From contig JAKJXP020000132.1 of the NCBI GenBank assembly GCA_022225965.2, positions 1-64,000 of the forward strand: a stretch of 64,000 bases of DNA. The letters are read 5' to 3'. Positions 13,298-25,839 of the stretch are shown here, one piece after another. Source of the DNA: Diatrype stigma. Taxonomy: Eukaryota > Ascomycota > Sordariomycetes > Xylariales > Diatrypaceae. How positions within the stretch are numbered: position 1 is the stretch's first letter; the number at the start of each line of letters is the position of its first letter. The notes under the pieces were generated by a model, which was not told the DNA's origin, did not search any database, and worked only from the letters and a program-made list of their open reading frames with translations. A program made the position numbers and the translations under genes.

Positions 13298-13812
13298 GTG
13301 GACTGTGTGCAGGTGTGGTAGATGCCCAAGACACTCGAACAGCCTTGGGTAGACAAAGCTTCCTGGCCAAAAAGAGGCAAGTGAGTATCCTTCAAGGAGG
13401 GCAGGGGGGGATGACAGCCTCCTCAGTCATATAGGGCATGCCGACAGATGGAAAGAATGGGAATTTGCAGGTGTCTTACAGCTCATCTTCGCGTCTGGTC
13501 TATACGTCTATATATCAGGCTTCGTTTTCGATCTTGGGTTGAGTCAGGGACTGCGGCGCAGAAGAGGAGGGCTGTGTGTGTGTAAGTGGGAGGGGCCTGT
13601 GTGTACGTGATTGGACGAGTGTTGATCGATAGGCGGCGTCGGGCTTGGAGTCGGTAGGCGGTGGAATGAGGGCCTGGAAAACGAGGGTTGGCACCTGTGG
13701 CTCGCCGAATGAGGGTACGACGGGGCAAATCAAGAGGCGGAATAAATATGTTTCGAGGGCGATGCCACGCAGGTGTAGGTATAAAAGAGAGATGTAGAGT
13801 ATAGGTATATAT

Positions 13813-13840
13813 CTGGATAGCTGGATAGCTGGATAGCTGG
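13813..13840. repeat. Tandem 8-mer CTGGATAG, 3.5 units
   Basis: Three exact copies followed by CTGG, then degenerate copies (GTATCTGAATATCTG) up to 13855. It is a minisatellite-like array upstream of the kinase gene. Confidence 0.85.
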
Positions 13841-14922
13841 GTATCTGAATATCTGTATACCTGAATGGTCGAGAGGAGGTTCCAGCTGTCTCGATTCCGT
13901 GCGCCTGTATATGTTGGGTATGTATAGTTATAGTTATATGCTGGAGGGTGATAATAGAGGCAACGAGAGGTAAACAAGTACGAGGCAGCTTGCGCTAGTG
14001 AGTCAATCCGTGCCTGCCACTGCTACCTACCTACCTGTTATGCAAGTATGTGAGTATGTAATATGTTAGGTAGGTGGTGGTTTTATGTATGCTGGCTGGG
14101 CTGGCAGCAGTAGGGAGAGAAATGCAGCAAGCCGCGTGGATGTGTGGGTAAGTGGTCAAATAGCCCCTCGTTGATTGACGACGATGCCTGGGCATGAATA
14201 TAAGATGAGGGGTTCAGGGTTCTAGTCAAGTACATACAGTGGGGGATACATGTAGTTATTGTTCTCTACGTATGTAGTTAGGCCTCCAATCTCCAGTCTC
14301 TGGTGTCCAACCTTTGTTCTTTACTCTCGGGTCCTTTTAGACGTACGCTTTCGATTGGTACCTACCATGTAACATTGCTGATAGAGCAAGAATGTGATGT
14401 ATGGCCGGCTGATACTGGATAGAGGCTTGATAAGTCTAGCATATTCTGTAGGAACTCTATTGTATGTGCATACATACATCGTACAAGGAAAATGCATGTG
14501 TGCGGTAGAGCCCGTCAGGCTGAGTTGGGAGGTAAATCGTCCAATAGTCCTAACTTTAAAGTTCCAACACATTACAAACGCTTGCGGCCGCACACGCACA
14601 CACAAAACACAACGCATACATCTTCAGCCAAAAACGCCTTGCTACTCTGGTAGGTAGTCAGTCTACAACCATACAATTCATTGTGAACCAGCATGGGCAT
14701 GGCGCATCGTTACGGTTCATGGTGATTGCCGGTTACCCTCTCCCTCTCTCACCCTGCACCCAACGCTAGCTGCTCAGCCGCAGAAAGGGGGACCAGAGGG
14801 GGGCTTGGGGGCCATAGCGTATAAAATGATTGGTTTGTTAATCGTGGCTCATCTTTAATCTTTCGGGTCCCCTTATTCAAGAGCTACTATCCAGCGCACT
14901 ATTCCACGCCAGATGGGCCAGG

Positions 14923-14970
14923 CACTCACTCCGCCTACTATCGGCCGCTATTAACTAGGCGGAGTGAGTG
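14923..14970. repeat. Perfect inverted repeat, 15-bp arms, 18-nt loop
   Basis: Left arm CACTCACTCCGCCTA at 14923-14937 and its exact reverse complement at 14956-14970. There is no flanking target duplication and no extension of the arms. It could form a stable hairpin in RNA or a cruciform in DNA. Confidence 0.85.
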
Positions 14971-16138
14971 ATAGCTTGCTTGTTGAGCTGCGCTTGGAAG
15001 GAGAAAGGCGACCCGGCAGCCCGGCTTGCCCGGCAGAAAACCAGCACGTTTGCACACACGTGTAGAACAGGCCAAGAAGGCATTCTCGAATGAAATATTA
15101 ATCTACCTATGTAATTACCTATCGTGGCTGTACAGGTTTTGTGACCTCATAGTAATATTTGGTTACCTCCCAACGTCCTTACATACATACCTAGCCTAGT
15201 ATTTTATATATACATACCAATGGATACGTTTAATGGCCTCATGAGGATTAGGTAGTTCAGGATCATAGATATTTATATATTCCATAACAGCTTAGCCTAC
15301 ATAACCAGTAGGGAACAATGTCTAGGTAGGTATTGTACTAGGTATTGTACTAGGTATTAGGTGCGAACCCTGTCTCTATGCATACCTACCTATGGTTATA
15401 CGGTTATAAAGACTTCTGGATGTTCCTAGGTTCCCGCCTTCTTGTCTGTAAGTGTATCTGAGTGCAATAGCACCGGCTACCAAAAAACATGGAATAGCCC
15501 AAAACCAGACATAACCTTTCTCAAATGTTCATACATCCAGCGAAACACAAAATATACCTAACAGTTATAAACTTCTGACTGCTGTCTCACTTCTGCAGTG
15601 CATCTAACTCACTACTATGGATGTACCTAAGGTAATACCTAGGTAACTGCCTACTTAACATTCCACGCTAGCTAACTGCGGGGCAAATAGCTCTGTAAAT
15701 AGGTACTACTAGGTAGCTACTGTATGGAATTGACTAACAAACATCTAGGCAGATAGATAGTTGCAATCTTCCACGAAAGGTGCTTCCAAAGTACCTTATC
15801 AGCTGTATTTACGTCTACACCAGCGCACATAGCTGCCGTCACCTAACTAATACTATGAAGGGCACAGATCTACCTTCAACTCCTGCAATATCATTATTCT
15901 TTCTGGACGACCATCAGACCTCACTGCAAGCGCATCCAGGCCTGTCTCTATAATCACGCGAGAACCAAAGACTTCCATGCGCTCAGCCCGGCAGCTGATG
16001 GATACTGTATCAACTGTTGACACCCGAACAGAATCGATCCGACGCAACCAAACTGAACGCTCTAATTAGACCTTCGTCGACTCCCACCCTCCTCGAAACA
16101 CCGTCTTCCTATTAAGTCTTCGAACGCGATTTGCGACC

Positions 16139-16763
16139 ATGGCGGCGGGACTAGGAACCAAGAGATTGAACAAGGAGCTGGCGAAGGTAATGTTTTGCAT
16201 TTGAGCGCGTACGTTCTGCGAGCGCCTAGCACTGACGGAAACGACCAACGTACATCTAGATCACAAATGGCCTACCGCCCGGCATAACTCTCGTGTCGGC
16301 CGACAACCTGGAGGAGTGGTTTCTAGACATCCAAGTACTCGATAAGAATCCCATATATGCGGGCCAGACGTACCGGCTCAAGTTCAAGTTCAGCGACAAA
16401 TATCCAATCGGTACGTGCACTCGCCCAACGATGCAGCAGAAAGCAAGAGAGGAGGGCTTGGCAAGACTGACGTGGAATTGACCAACACGTGTAGAGCCGC
16501 CAGAGGTGACGTTCGTGAAACTGGAAACGCGGCCGATACCGATGCATCCTCACATCTACTCGAACGGAATCATATGCCTCGACCTGCTGGGCAACCAAGG
16601 ATGGAGTCCGGTGCAGAACGTGGAGAGCGTAGCCATGAGCCTCCAGAGCATGTTGACAGGGAACACCAAGAACGAGCGGCCGCCCGGCGACGAGGAGTTT
16701 GTTCGGGGCAACCGCCTGCGACCTAGAGACATCAACTTCTACTACCATGACAACACTGTATGA
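16139..16763 (+). CDS. Ubiquitin-conjugating enzyme E2, UBE2W/Ubc16 type
   Basis: Small E2 that carries ubiquitin on a catalytic cysteine; UBE2W members of other eukaryotes attach it to protein N-termini. Three exons, 16139-16186, 16260-16410 and 16495-16763, with introns of 73 and 84 nt; 155 aa. The UBC fold is recognisable: N-terminal helix GTKRLNKELAK, then LEEWFLDIQV and YRLKFKFSDKYPIEPPEV. The active site is HPHIYSNGIICLDLL, with Cys94 as the thioester residue and HPH in place of the usual HPN. The C-terminal YYHDNTV matches the W/Y-Y-H-D ending typical of UBE2W rather than of Ubc12 or Ubc13. The start ATG gives MAAGLGTKR and sits in a good context (GACCATGG). Confidence 0.9.
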
Positions 16764-18085
16764 GAAACAGCTATGGCAAGAGAGAGTGCTCTCGAAAGTG
16801 ACGAGTTTGCCTTGCGGTATGGATTTTCTAGCTTGGCGTTGCGCATCCGGATAGGCATTGGGAATTGCATACATCAGAGTGTTATTTGATACCTAGGGTG
16901 TTACCTACCCATGGGGGTGTCACCTGGAGGAGCTCACTGGGGGGTAGACCTTCAAACAAACAACTCCTTATAACTACTATTGGTGCGCAGGGAAAATACG
17001 CGTCTGACAACAGAGGTTGATCAGATTTGAGCACAAGAGGCTCGACGAACGGTCTACTGCATATAAGGTGCCCCCGGTTTACGACGCATACACCTACCTA
17101 CCTACCTACCTAGTCTTCGGTCTCTAGTCATAGGCAACTGCAGATTATGCAATGCGATATAATTGGACTAAGGTATGATAGGTATTAGGTATTAGTATAA
17201 ACAGCTACTTGCCAACACCAGTTGTGCTCAGTTGTGCTCATAGCTGGAGACATCATGTCCAATGGAGTATATTGGCAATGTGTAATCTTCGCGCTTTCAA
17301 TCCAACTTATCCTTAGCCCTACGCTTGAGACGCTGATGTGAATGCAACCAACGAACAATGCGCCTGGTTGGAATCCATGATCTAATTGACGGAACCATCT
17401 AGGCTGCCTGAGTATGGATTGCGCTATGTCCTAGGTGTTCTTACGCAGCTTCTCAGTATCGTATTAGTTACGCCCATAACTAATAAGAACATTGAACTTG
17501 ATATGGTTTGGTGTTGTGAAACATACAATTCACCATGGTGTACTGTAAAACCAAGGGCATGATGCTACATACCTACATGTAGGTATGTATGTAGTAATTC
17601 ATATGGACTTTTCGACCAGGAACAACAGAACGCGGGGTCCTTTCTCCAGACCCTTGGGAGCGTGACGTCGTGCCTAGGCAACGTTGAAGATGCAGTGGAT
17701 ACCGACCTATCGAATGTCCGCTCTGCCGCTTTATCGATAACCAACGATGGTGGAAGGTCTGTAGCAGTGAAGCCCGCTGCCTGTAGGGTGAAGGAGAACG
17801 GTGGAGCCAAAGCTCTCGGAATGGTCCAGTAACCACGGTCCACGGGCCGTTGCTTCCACTCACTGCCTAATCTTACCTAACAGTTAGGTGGATACTTACG
17901 TAAAGCTACTGCAAGCTCCAACCTTGGAACTCTGGCAGCTCTACCATCGCGAAGTAGCGGAATCCATTTCAAGTCGCCGCTACACGTGTTGAGCAACCTT
18001 GGAACCTGACAGGATTTAGCAATCAACCTTGTTCTTTTCTTGCTAGAACACCAACACCACTGCCTACCCCCATGAAGAGCTCGTG
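16764..18085. other. Intergenic, E2 to Vps33
   Basis: Contains a CCTACCTACCTACC run at about 17092, a 24-bp palindrome at 17566, two copies of the CCTTGGAA motif (17917, 17995) and an isolated moderately GC-rich patch at 17620-17860. That patch is open on the plus strand for about 70 codons without a start; it may be a gene scrap but matches nothing I know. Confidence 0.5.
17566..17589. repeat. 24-bp perfect palindrome centred on ACATGT
   Basis: Both arms read TACATACCTACA outward-in. The inner 18 bp are identical to the palindrome at 5204-5221. Another GTATGTAG direct extension follows on the right. Confidence 0.85.
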
Positions 18086-18086
18086 A
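18072..18086 (+). promoter_or_regulatory. Four-codon upstream ORF overlapping the VPS33 start (TGATG)
   Basis: ATG AAG AGC TCG TGA ends with its TGA sharing the A of the VPS33 ATG at 18086. The arrangement would allow termination-reinitiation or weak translational damping if the transcript starts upstream of 18072. The transcription start is not known, so this is inference. Confidence 0.45.
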
Positions 18087-20402
18087 TGGCTCCTCGTGTG
18101 GGGTTTGATGTCGAGCACATTAGAGATAAGGCCCGGAAAGACCTCCTCTATCTCTTAGAAGGCGTACGTAAGGCAAACCCAACCTCAGCGCCTACTACTT
18201 ATAAACTCATAAGCACTGCCGCTTGCGCCATGGCAGCGATCGAGATGCATTTCCTGACGAGACAACCCTTTTCTTAGGTCCGGGGCAAGAAGAATCTTGT
18301 CATCGAACGTAGTTTGGCTGGTCCCATCGGCACCATTGTCAAGGTCTCGACCCTGCAGGATTATGGTGTCGACAAGTTCTTCTTCCTGGAAAACAACAAT
18401 GCCGATACAAGCCAACGCAATGTCATTTTCATGGCCCGGGGCGAATCTGCCCTTCACGCCCAATCTATCGCAGGTCAGCAATCCCCGTAGCACAAAGCTC
18501 GCTTCTCAGGTCTCTCTGTGAACCAATACCAGGAGCATCTACAGCGTCTCCTTACCCATTCGAAATACACTAGTGGGCACGATGACATATTGACCTCCCA
18601 ACAGAGCAGTTAAAGAGGCTCCAACGTGAGAGCCAAACAGGCCATGAATTTCACATATTCTGGGTGCCACGCCGAACTCTGGTGTCTGATAAGTTGTTGG
18701 AAGAGGCCGGTGTGCTAGGCGATGTCAACATCGCTGAACTTCCACTGTATTTCTTCCCCCTCGAACGAGATGTCCTTTCCCTCGAGCTCGATTCCTCTTT
18801 CCGGGATCTTTATCTGAGCAAGGACACCACGCCCACCTTTTTGATGGCCAAAGCCCTCATGGGCATTCAGTCGAAACATGGGCTTTTCCCTCGCATCATT
18901 GGCAAAGGTGACAATGCAAAACGCGTAGCAGAGTTGCTGGCCCGGATGCGACAAGAAATCTTAGCTGGGGAAGACGCGAGTGAAACTACTAAAGCCGGGC
19001 TTACACCTAGTAATACCAGTGAAAGTCTTATTATAATAGACCGCGAGGTTGATTTCGTTACACCTTTACTCACCCAGTTGACGTATGAGGGGCTCATCGA
19101 TGAGGTCTGGGGCATTCAGAACAACCAAATTGACGTCGATACCACCGTTGTCGGGCCACCTCCCCAACCGTCGACACCAGGGGCAACACAGCCCACCATA
19201 CCTAGCAATGCCCCGAGAAAGCGCAAGATACAACTGGATGCTTCGGATAAGCTTTATGATGGACTTCGCGACACGAACTTTGCCATTGTCGGCACGCTTC
19301 TCAACAAGGTAGCACGACGGTTGCAAAACGACTACGAGAGCAGGCATACCTCCAAGACGGCTGCAGAGCTCAAGGATTTCGTGAAGAAGCTTCCGGCCTA
19401 TCAGGCTGAACACCAGAGCCTAAAGATTCATACGGGCCTAGTCGAAGAGATCTTGAAGCATACACAAACAGACCAGTTCAGTCGCTTACTAGAAGTTCAA
19501 CAAAACCTAGCTGCTGGAGCCGATCCGAGCTCACAGTTTGATGTGATCGAGGAGCTCATTGCTAGAGATACACCGTTGCCCGATATTCTCAGGCTTCTGT
19601 GTATATACTCGTGTATATCGGGCGGTATCCAGGCTAAAGATTTCGACCGGTTCAAACGACTGGTCCTACAAGGCTATGGCTACCAGCACATACTAACACT
19701 CCATAACCTCGAAAAGCTTCAACTATTCCTATCGCGAGCATCGCCCATGGCCAGCATGATTCCTATGCCTGGATCAGGACCCGCTACGGGTACTAAAACC
19801 AACTACACTTACTTGCGCAAACAGCTTCGCCTCATTGTTGATGAGGTAAACGAACAAACCCCTAACGACATTGCCTACGTCTACAGCGGATACGCCCCCC
19901 TTTCTATTCGACTGGTACAATGCCTTCTACAGAAGCAATACATCCTCTCTATTACAAGGGGTAACGGTATTTCAGGTGTAGGTGCGACAGCTGGCGGCGG
20001 TGCCCAGGGGTGGCGAGGCTTTGACGAGGCTGTGAAACATGCACGTGGGCAAACCTTTGATGAGGTACAGAAAGGAGAAGATAAAGCCGTTAAGGCTCGG
20101 GCGCTGTTGTCTGGAGGCGGTGATAAGAAGACTGTATTCGTGGTTTTTGTTGGTGGTGTCACATTCACCGAGATTGCGGCACTACGCTTTATTGCAAAGC
20201 AAGAGGAAGGTTAGTCTGAGTCTTCCGAGCATGTTTGAGCCCCCCGAACTATCCTCCAATGCTAACGATGAAAATATTGCCAGGCCGCCGAAATATCGTA
20301 ATTTGCACAACATCAATCATCAATGGGAAGGAGATGATGGATGCGGCGATCGAGCTGGAATCGTTTGCGAAGGAAGGAGTGCGACGGCCCTCGGTTTCTT
20401 AA
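18086..20402 (+). CDS. VPS33: Vacuolar protein sorting-associated protein 33 (SM protein of HOPS/CORVET)
   Basis: Sec1/Munc18-family protein of the class C core; as part of HOPS and CORVET it binds SNARE bundles and templates endosome/vacuole fusion. Four exons, 18086-18163, 18278-18473, 18605-20209 and 20284-20402, with introns of 114, 131 and 74 nt; 665 aa. Recognisable segments: N-terminal RVGFDVEHIRDKARKDLLYL, then KNLVIERSLAGPIGTIVKV and FWVPRRTLVSDKLLEEAGV. The signature SLIIIDREVDFVTPLLTQLT is followed by YEGLIDEVWGI. The C-terminal VVFVGGVTFTEIAALRFI continues across the last intron into RRNIVICTTSIINGKEM, where a Vps33 should end. The long exon also runs on to a stop at 20212, so intron retention would remove the last 39 residues. 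Length fits the family. Confidence 0.93.
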
Positions 20403-21844
20403 AGACTCTCAACAATGCTCTTATATCCAATAACCAATATATGATGACACGATATGATATATGCTCGTAATGATTGCATACACATCATGGCCATGCAATA
20501 CCTAAGTACCTAGGTAGACCGTAGGTATCATGTTGATGACAGGGGCTTCAATTGCTTGTGCTTGTGGGGGTGGCAGGTATGTCACCAGCTCTCGGTGTGG
20601 TTTCTTTCGGACTTCACCCAAGGATGACTAGATCGTCAGCTTCCGATTCAAAGAGAATTCACATTTGTGTATTGTAACGTTCAAGCATTGAAGTGGCTTC
20701 AGTATGTCCGTTATTTGCCTTCGTCTTAAAAGACAAGAACCTGGGTCAGGTGTTGCTTTTAATCAGTGCTGATTAGGGTTGTGAGACGCAGCAGAGTGCA
20801 GGGCTATCTCAGGAAGGTTTGTGGTCACGTGAGATAGTTGCAGGGACATTCACGGTAAATGTTAGTTTGGGTAGGCACTTATGTAGTTAATTGGTTTGCG
20901 TTAGCACTAAAAAGGAACAACGAACGACTCTCTCCGCCTCTGAGGTCTGCAAGTGGACTGACCTGACCTGACCCGACCCGGCCTGACCTCACTTGCTTGA
21001 CATGGCCAGTATTCCAAGGTTGTACAGTACCTACCAGCTGCCTACCTACGTGGACTACCTTATGTACCTACCACGCACATGCCGATAGTGATCTCAGCTA
21101 TCCATCCAGCTATCCCGTTATCCCGTTATCCCGTTATCCAGTCACCACCTGTTAGTCGACCTCCCTAGGGAATACTAGCTAAAGCAGGACCCCAGGACCC
21201 CTCCATCCTCCAGCTGCTGTACAATAAATACATATATCACTATCGAATCACTACGGGCCACTATACATACTAGGTACTAATCATCCAATTTGTGCAAGTC
21301 CGTCTCGAGCCACTCCCCGATATATAAGAAACCTTTAATCCAGACAAACATCCTCGGGTCAATCGCACTTGTGAATTAATCTGTTTGCCTCAGGCATACA
21401 TGCTAATAGTCTCTACCCCCTCCTATTCTGGATCTACCCGAGTATTCGAATACCGTGCCTGGAGGAAGTTGATTGGCCCCTCCCGGGTTCTACGTCCGAA
21501 AAGGTACAGTACCATGTGTTATAATCCTTACTGTGATGATACCCTATATTCGTATTTTCTCCTGCCCGTTAGCCACCAGGTGTCAACTCAAGATCGAAGT
21601 CCATAAAGTATGGCTAACAAGATTCCGTAGGTTCGTGGTTCGTGGCTCGTGACCCTCCAGTTGGCATGACATGCATTCCCGGTAACAGCTCTGCATATAA
21701 TGGGATATAACCTGGGACAATATCAACAACTCAGAAAACACATCCGGACAAGCTGATCAGCTCGGCCCGAAAAGAACGGATCCCTATATCGATGCGTGCA
21801 GGTGGTCTCTCTTCTTACAACGGAACAACAGGTATATATGAGCT
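20403..21844. other. Intergenic, Vps33 to LSD1 gene
   Basis: Has a CACGTG E-box-like site near 20825, a CTGACCTGACC-type repeat near 20960, CCTACCTA runs near 21040, and a TATCCCGT tandem at 21111. No credible coding frame; short frames near 21385 and 21796 lack motifs. Confidence 0.55.
21111..21139. repeat. Tandem 8-mer TATCCCGT, about 3.6 units
   Basis: Three exact copies followed by TATCC. Short minisatellite in the intergenic region. Confidence 0.85.
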
Positions 21845-24800
21845 ATGAGAACGGCTCAGGAGACTACGCTGTTGTTGGAGGAGGGAAATCAAGGAAAACG
21901 GGGACATCATACTGGTCCGGGACCGTTGGGAAATCTAGAAGACTTAGACCTGCACCTGGAGTCCATCTTGGCTTCGGGAGACCTGGCTAAGATTAAAGAT
22001 ATTAGAGACACACAACACCCTCATCAAGTTGGCCTCTCCACATCACGGGAAACGCCGAAAACAGAATCCGAAATCATTGTGCGAGTAGATGAGATGGATG
22101 TCGACATGGAAAGTACAACATCGGCCTCCGTATCCCAGTCTCATACGTAAGTTCCTCTCATCCGTAGCCATGATTGATCACAGCTAGCAAGGAAGGGAAT
22201 CTTGGCCTCATCTAAACAGCACGGCAGATTTCATCAAGACGATGAGCACACTGGTTCGTCTCGTCCCGGGTTGCAAGCCAATGCCGGGAACTCATTGGAG
22301 TCGCCGGCATCCGTCTTGTCAGACCAGTCGGACCTGACGTCTCTCCCTTCGTCGCCAGCACACTCTAGTAAAGCAACCACACCAGTCGATCCGGGGACGT
22401 CAAAGCTGCAAGCACCGGGTCCGACTGCCACCCACGCAACGAAGACGCTGCCAAAGCCAATGACAAGCCCACGTCGAGTCTTCAATGTACGGCCCCGAGT
22501 CTCGATACCAACAGATCTTGCCCCACATGACTATGCGCACCAGTGCATCGCGGCCGCCGAGTCGTCGAGACTGAACCCCTATGCTCTACACCAGGACGAA
22601 TACCTGATGTTAAGAGAACATATCAGCCATGCCCAGGTGACAACATACCTGAACATCAGGAATGGGATCCTACGCCTGTGGCTCAACAACCCTCGAATCG
22701 GTGTCTCACGTGAGGAGGCTGTCGGTTGCGCTAAAGACTCTAGATGGTTTGACGTAGCAAGTGTATGCTATGACTGGCTCGCCCGCACAGGATACATAAA
22801 TTTCGGCTGTGCAGAAATCCCATCGCCCTTGAAAAAACCCAGGAGGTCCAGACCTTCCAAGAAAGGCAAGACAATTGTAGTCATTGGCGCAGGTATGGCC
22901 GGTCTCGGTTGTGCCCGGCAGCTTGATAATCTCTTCAAGCAATATGTCACAGAATACCATGATCTCGGAGAAGAACCGCCGAAAGTGATAGTGCTAGAAG
23001 GTCGGAGCCGTCTTGGCGGTAGGGTGTACTCTCGAGCACTCGACGGTAGTCAGTGTCAACGTTTGATCGGGTTTAAAGGGCGTCGGCATAGTGTTGAATG
23101 TGGCGGCATGATTATCACTGGATTTGAGCGAGGAAATCCTCTCAATGTCTTGGTACGGGGACAAATGGCACTACCTTACTATGCTCTCCGGCCTGACACT
23201 ACCCTTTACGACACGAATGGCAAAGCCGTCGACGAAGCACGGGACCGACTCGTCGAGAAACTCTACAATGACTGTCTTGAACGAGTGAGCGACTACAAAT
23301 TCAAAATCCCGCCCTCTAAACTCATCGAAGGTAATAAGGACTTGATAGATGAGGGTAGGGATAGTTCATCAGAAGGTCAAAGGACCATCGCTCATGCCGA
23401 GGAAGCAATGGCTGCCCTCCCTCAAGCACCATCTGTCGCAGAACAGAGCCTAGGGCCACAGGTCAGTCTAGTACCGGTCTCGACTGATCGAGCAACCGGT
23501 AAAACCCATGTCGAACCCGGTATGCCGACTTCATTCAGAGCGGCATACAAGGCGAAATTGATGGGCTGGGCTCTCCGAGACGGCATTGATGAAAGCCATG
23601 ATCTGGAACTCGATGCCCCGGCGAAGGACCCAAAGGCCACCTTAGGCTCCATGATGGACGAAGCTATTTCGCAATACAAGAACATTGTCGACCTCACAGC
23701 CCAAGATTTTAGGCTCATGAACTGGCACGTGGCCAATCTTGAGTACAGCAATGCGATCAATTACAACCAGCTTAGCCTCTCTGGCTGGGACATTGATGCC
23801 GGTAACGAGTGGGAAGGTAAGCACACCATGGTTATCGGGGGCTACCAGAATGTCGCTTGGGGTCTTGGACATGCTCCGTCATCTCTGGACATCCGGAAGG
23901 AGACCGCCGTCAGAAAGATATCGTATAGCCCCGAAAAGACAGGGGCTGCACGCGTGGAGTGTGAGAACGGTACCACCATCAACGCTGATTACGTCGTATC
24001 GACCATCCCACTTGGGGTTTTGAAGTATAACAGCGTAGAGTTTGATCCGCCTCTACCATCCTGGAAGACGGACGCTGTTGAGAGGCTTGGGTACGGCATC
24101 CTCAACAAGATCATACTGGTGTATCGTGATGCATTCTGGGACAAGAGCAGAGACATCTTTGGTGTCCTCCGCACACCGCTTTCTCGCGACAGCCTCAAGC
24201 AGACCGAGTACACCTCACAGCGGGGCCGCTGCTTCCAATGGTTCGACGTGTCTAATATGAGCGGGATTCCCGTTCTTCTAGGCCTAATGGCTGGGGATGC
24301 GGGCTTCGATACGGAGCACTCCAAGAACGACGAACTCGTCGAAGAAGCTACAGATGTCCTCCGCAGCATATACGGCGCCAAAGTGCCTCAACAGCCTGTG
24401 CACTCCATAATCACTCGCTGGGGCTCTGATAAGTTCTCTCGTGGGTCTTACTCATCCGCCGGCCCAGATATGAAGCCTGATGATTACCAAACCATGGCCC
24501 GCTCTGTTGGTAACCTGTTCTTTGCTGGCGAACACACCATCGAAACGCACCCTGCCACAGTCCATGGGGCGTACCTTTCAGGACTCCGCGCCGCTTCGGA
24601 AGTAATCGAAGCCACGCTAGGTCCTATCCATATACCTCGCCCATTAGTTGTACCGAAGGACCCCTCCGTCTCTGCTGCCCAGGGTCAAGGTTCGAAGCGG
24701 AAACATGACGCAGCAACTACCCCACCCTCTCCGCGCTCAGCAAAACAAGCCCGCATCGACGCCTACGAACTCGAGGCGTGGAACCACATCGCCTCGAAGA

Positions 24801-25339
24801 TCGGGGAGCGGCCCTGGCCGCCGCAGAAGGTGGTGGGCAACGCGTACCTGCTGTTCTGCAAGGCCAATTACGAGGCGGCGCGGAAGCGGTGCGAGGAGGG
24901 GGTTGGCGTCAGCGTCGGCCGTCGGGGCAAAGGCAAGCTCAAGCTCGGCCCCAACGACGTGCGCGTCGTGACGAGCAAGATGTGGAAGGAGGCGAGCCCC
25001 GACGAGCGCAAGCCGTTCGAGGAAGGCGCCGCGCAGCAGAAGCGCGAATACACGGAGAAGCTGTGCCGCTGGGAGCTAGACGCCAAGACCTGGGATGAGA
25101 AATACCGCGAGGCCAGGGCCGAGTGGGAGAAGGACCACGCGCTGGTGCTGGGTAAAGTTGTCGTGAAGGCGGAAGTGGAAGGGGATGGAAATGGAGCCAC
25201 CACTGCTGCTCCTGGTGCTGGTGCTGCTACTGCTGCTACCGGAAGAGAGAGGAGGGGAAGGGGCAGGAGACGTGTGCTTTCGAGGGTCGGCACCTATGCT
25301 GAGAGCGAGGGTAATAGCGAGGCCGATGCGGATAGCTGA
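21845..25339 (+). CDS. LSD1-type lysine-specific histone demethylase with SWIRM and HMG-box domains
   Basis: FAD-dependent amine oxidase of the KDM1/LSD1 family, expected to remove methyl groups from histone H3 lysines in the nucleus. Two exons, 21845-22146 and 22228-25339; 1137 aa. The intron acceptor at 22227 was chosen because it keeps phase; other AGs fail except a poor AAG at 22191. SWIRM lies at about residues 190-290 (DEYLMLREHISHAQVTTYLN, RWFDVASVCYDWLARTGYI). The FAD site VVIGAGMAGLGCARQL is near 318 with LEGRSRLGGRVYS after it; RLGYGILNKIILV carries the lysine equivalent to the catalytic lysine of LSD1; FAGEHTIETHPATVHGA closes the flavin site near 880. An HMG-like box, interrupted by a Gly/Lys insert, occupies about 965-1068. 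No tower-like long coiled coil is evident, as expected for fungal members. The HMG part changes abruptly to GC-rich codons. The start ATG is provisional. Confidence 0.92.
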
Positions 25340-25797
25340 TGTGACACTACCTAATTGTTGCCTGAGGGGAGCTGTTGCGGATATGCTTCGCTCTGCTTTG
25401 CTTTGCTTTGCGAGCAGGCGGAGCGGGCGCTCTGGGGGTTTTGGGCTGGAATAAGCGATGGCCAGGCGCTTTGCTCGTTCATACATGATCTGAGTTCCTG
25501 GCATATCAGTACTTCGTGGCAGACCAACATCCATGGATAATATCCAGTTGGTGAGTGGGAACTGCAGGAATAGCATTGATCACTACATTATGGTGGGAGG
25601 AGGCCATCCCATGGACACCATGATGTCCTATTATCGGATGAGCAGCTCCAGCCCCAGCCCCAGCACACACTGATTGCTATATGCACTACTATATATATAT
25701 GGTCATCTGGAGTTTCCTCCTATCCTACACACGGAAAAAATACTATGTCTTATGACTCTTGCATACAAAGCGCTCGCAGCAAAGGAATACAGGACAA

Positions 25798-25839
<42 letters not shown>

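Larger units (their letters stand above)
13298..16138. other. Divergent intergenic region between the kinase and E2 genes
   Basis: Holds both promoters. Visible items are a GGATAGCT tandem at 13813, CCTA runs near 14020, a hairpin at 14923 and an AT-rich, TAGGTATT-rich stretch at about 15080-15800. Several short frames exist but none shows a motif or believable exon structure. Confidence 0.6.

Noticed and set aside
13483..13977. 164-codon minus-strand frame upstream of the kinase
   Set aside because: Tyr/Thr-rich translation of TATA/CTGGATAG repeats in the 5' region; not in frame with the kinase exons.
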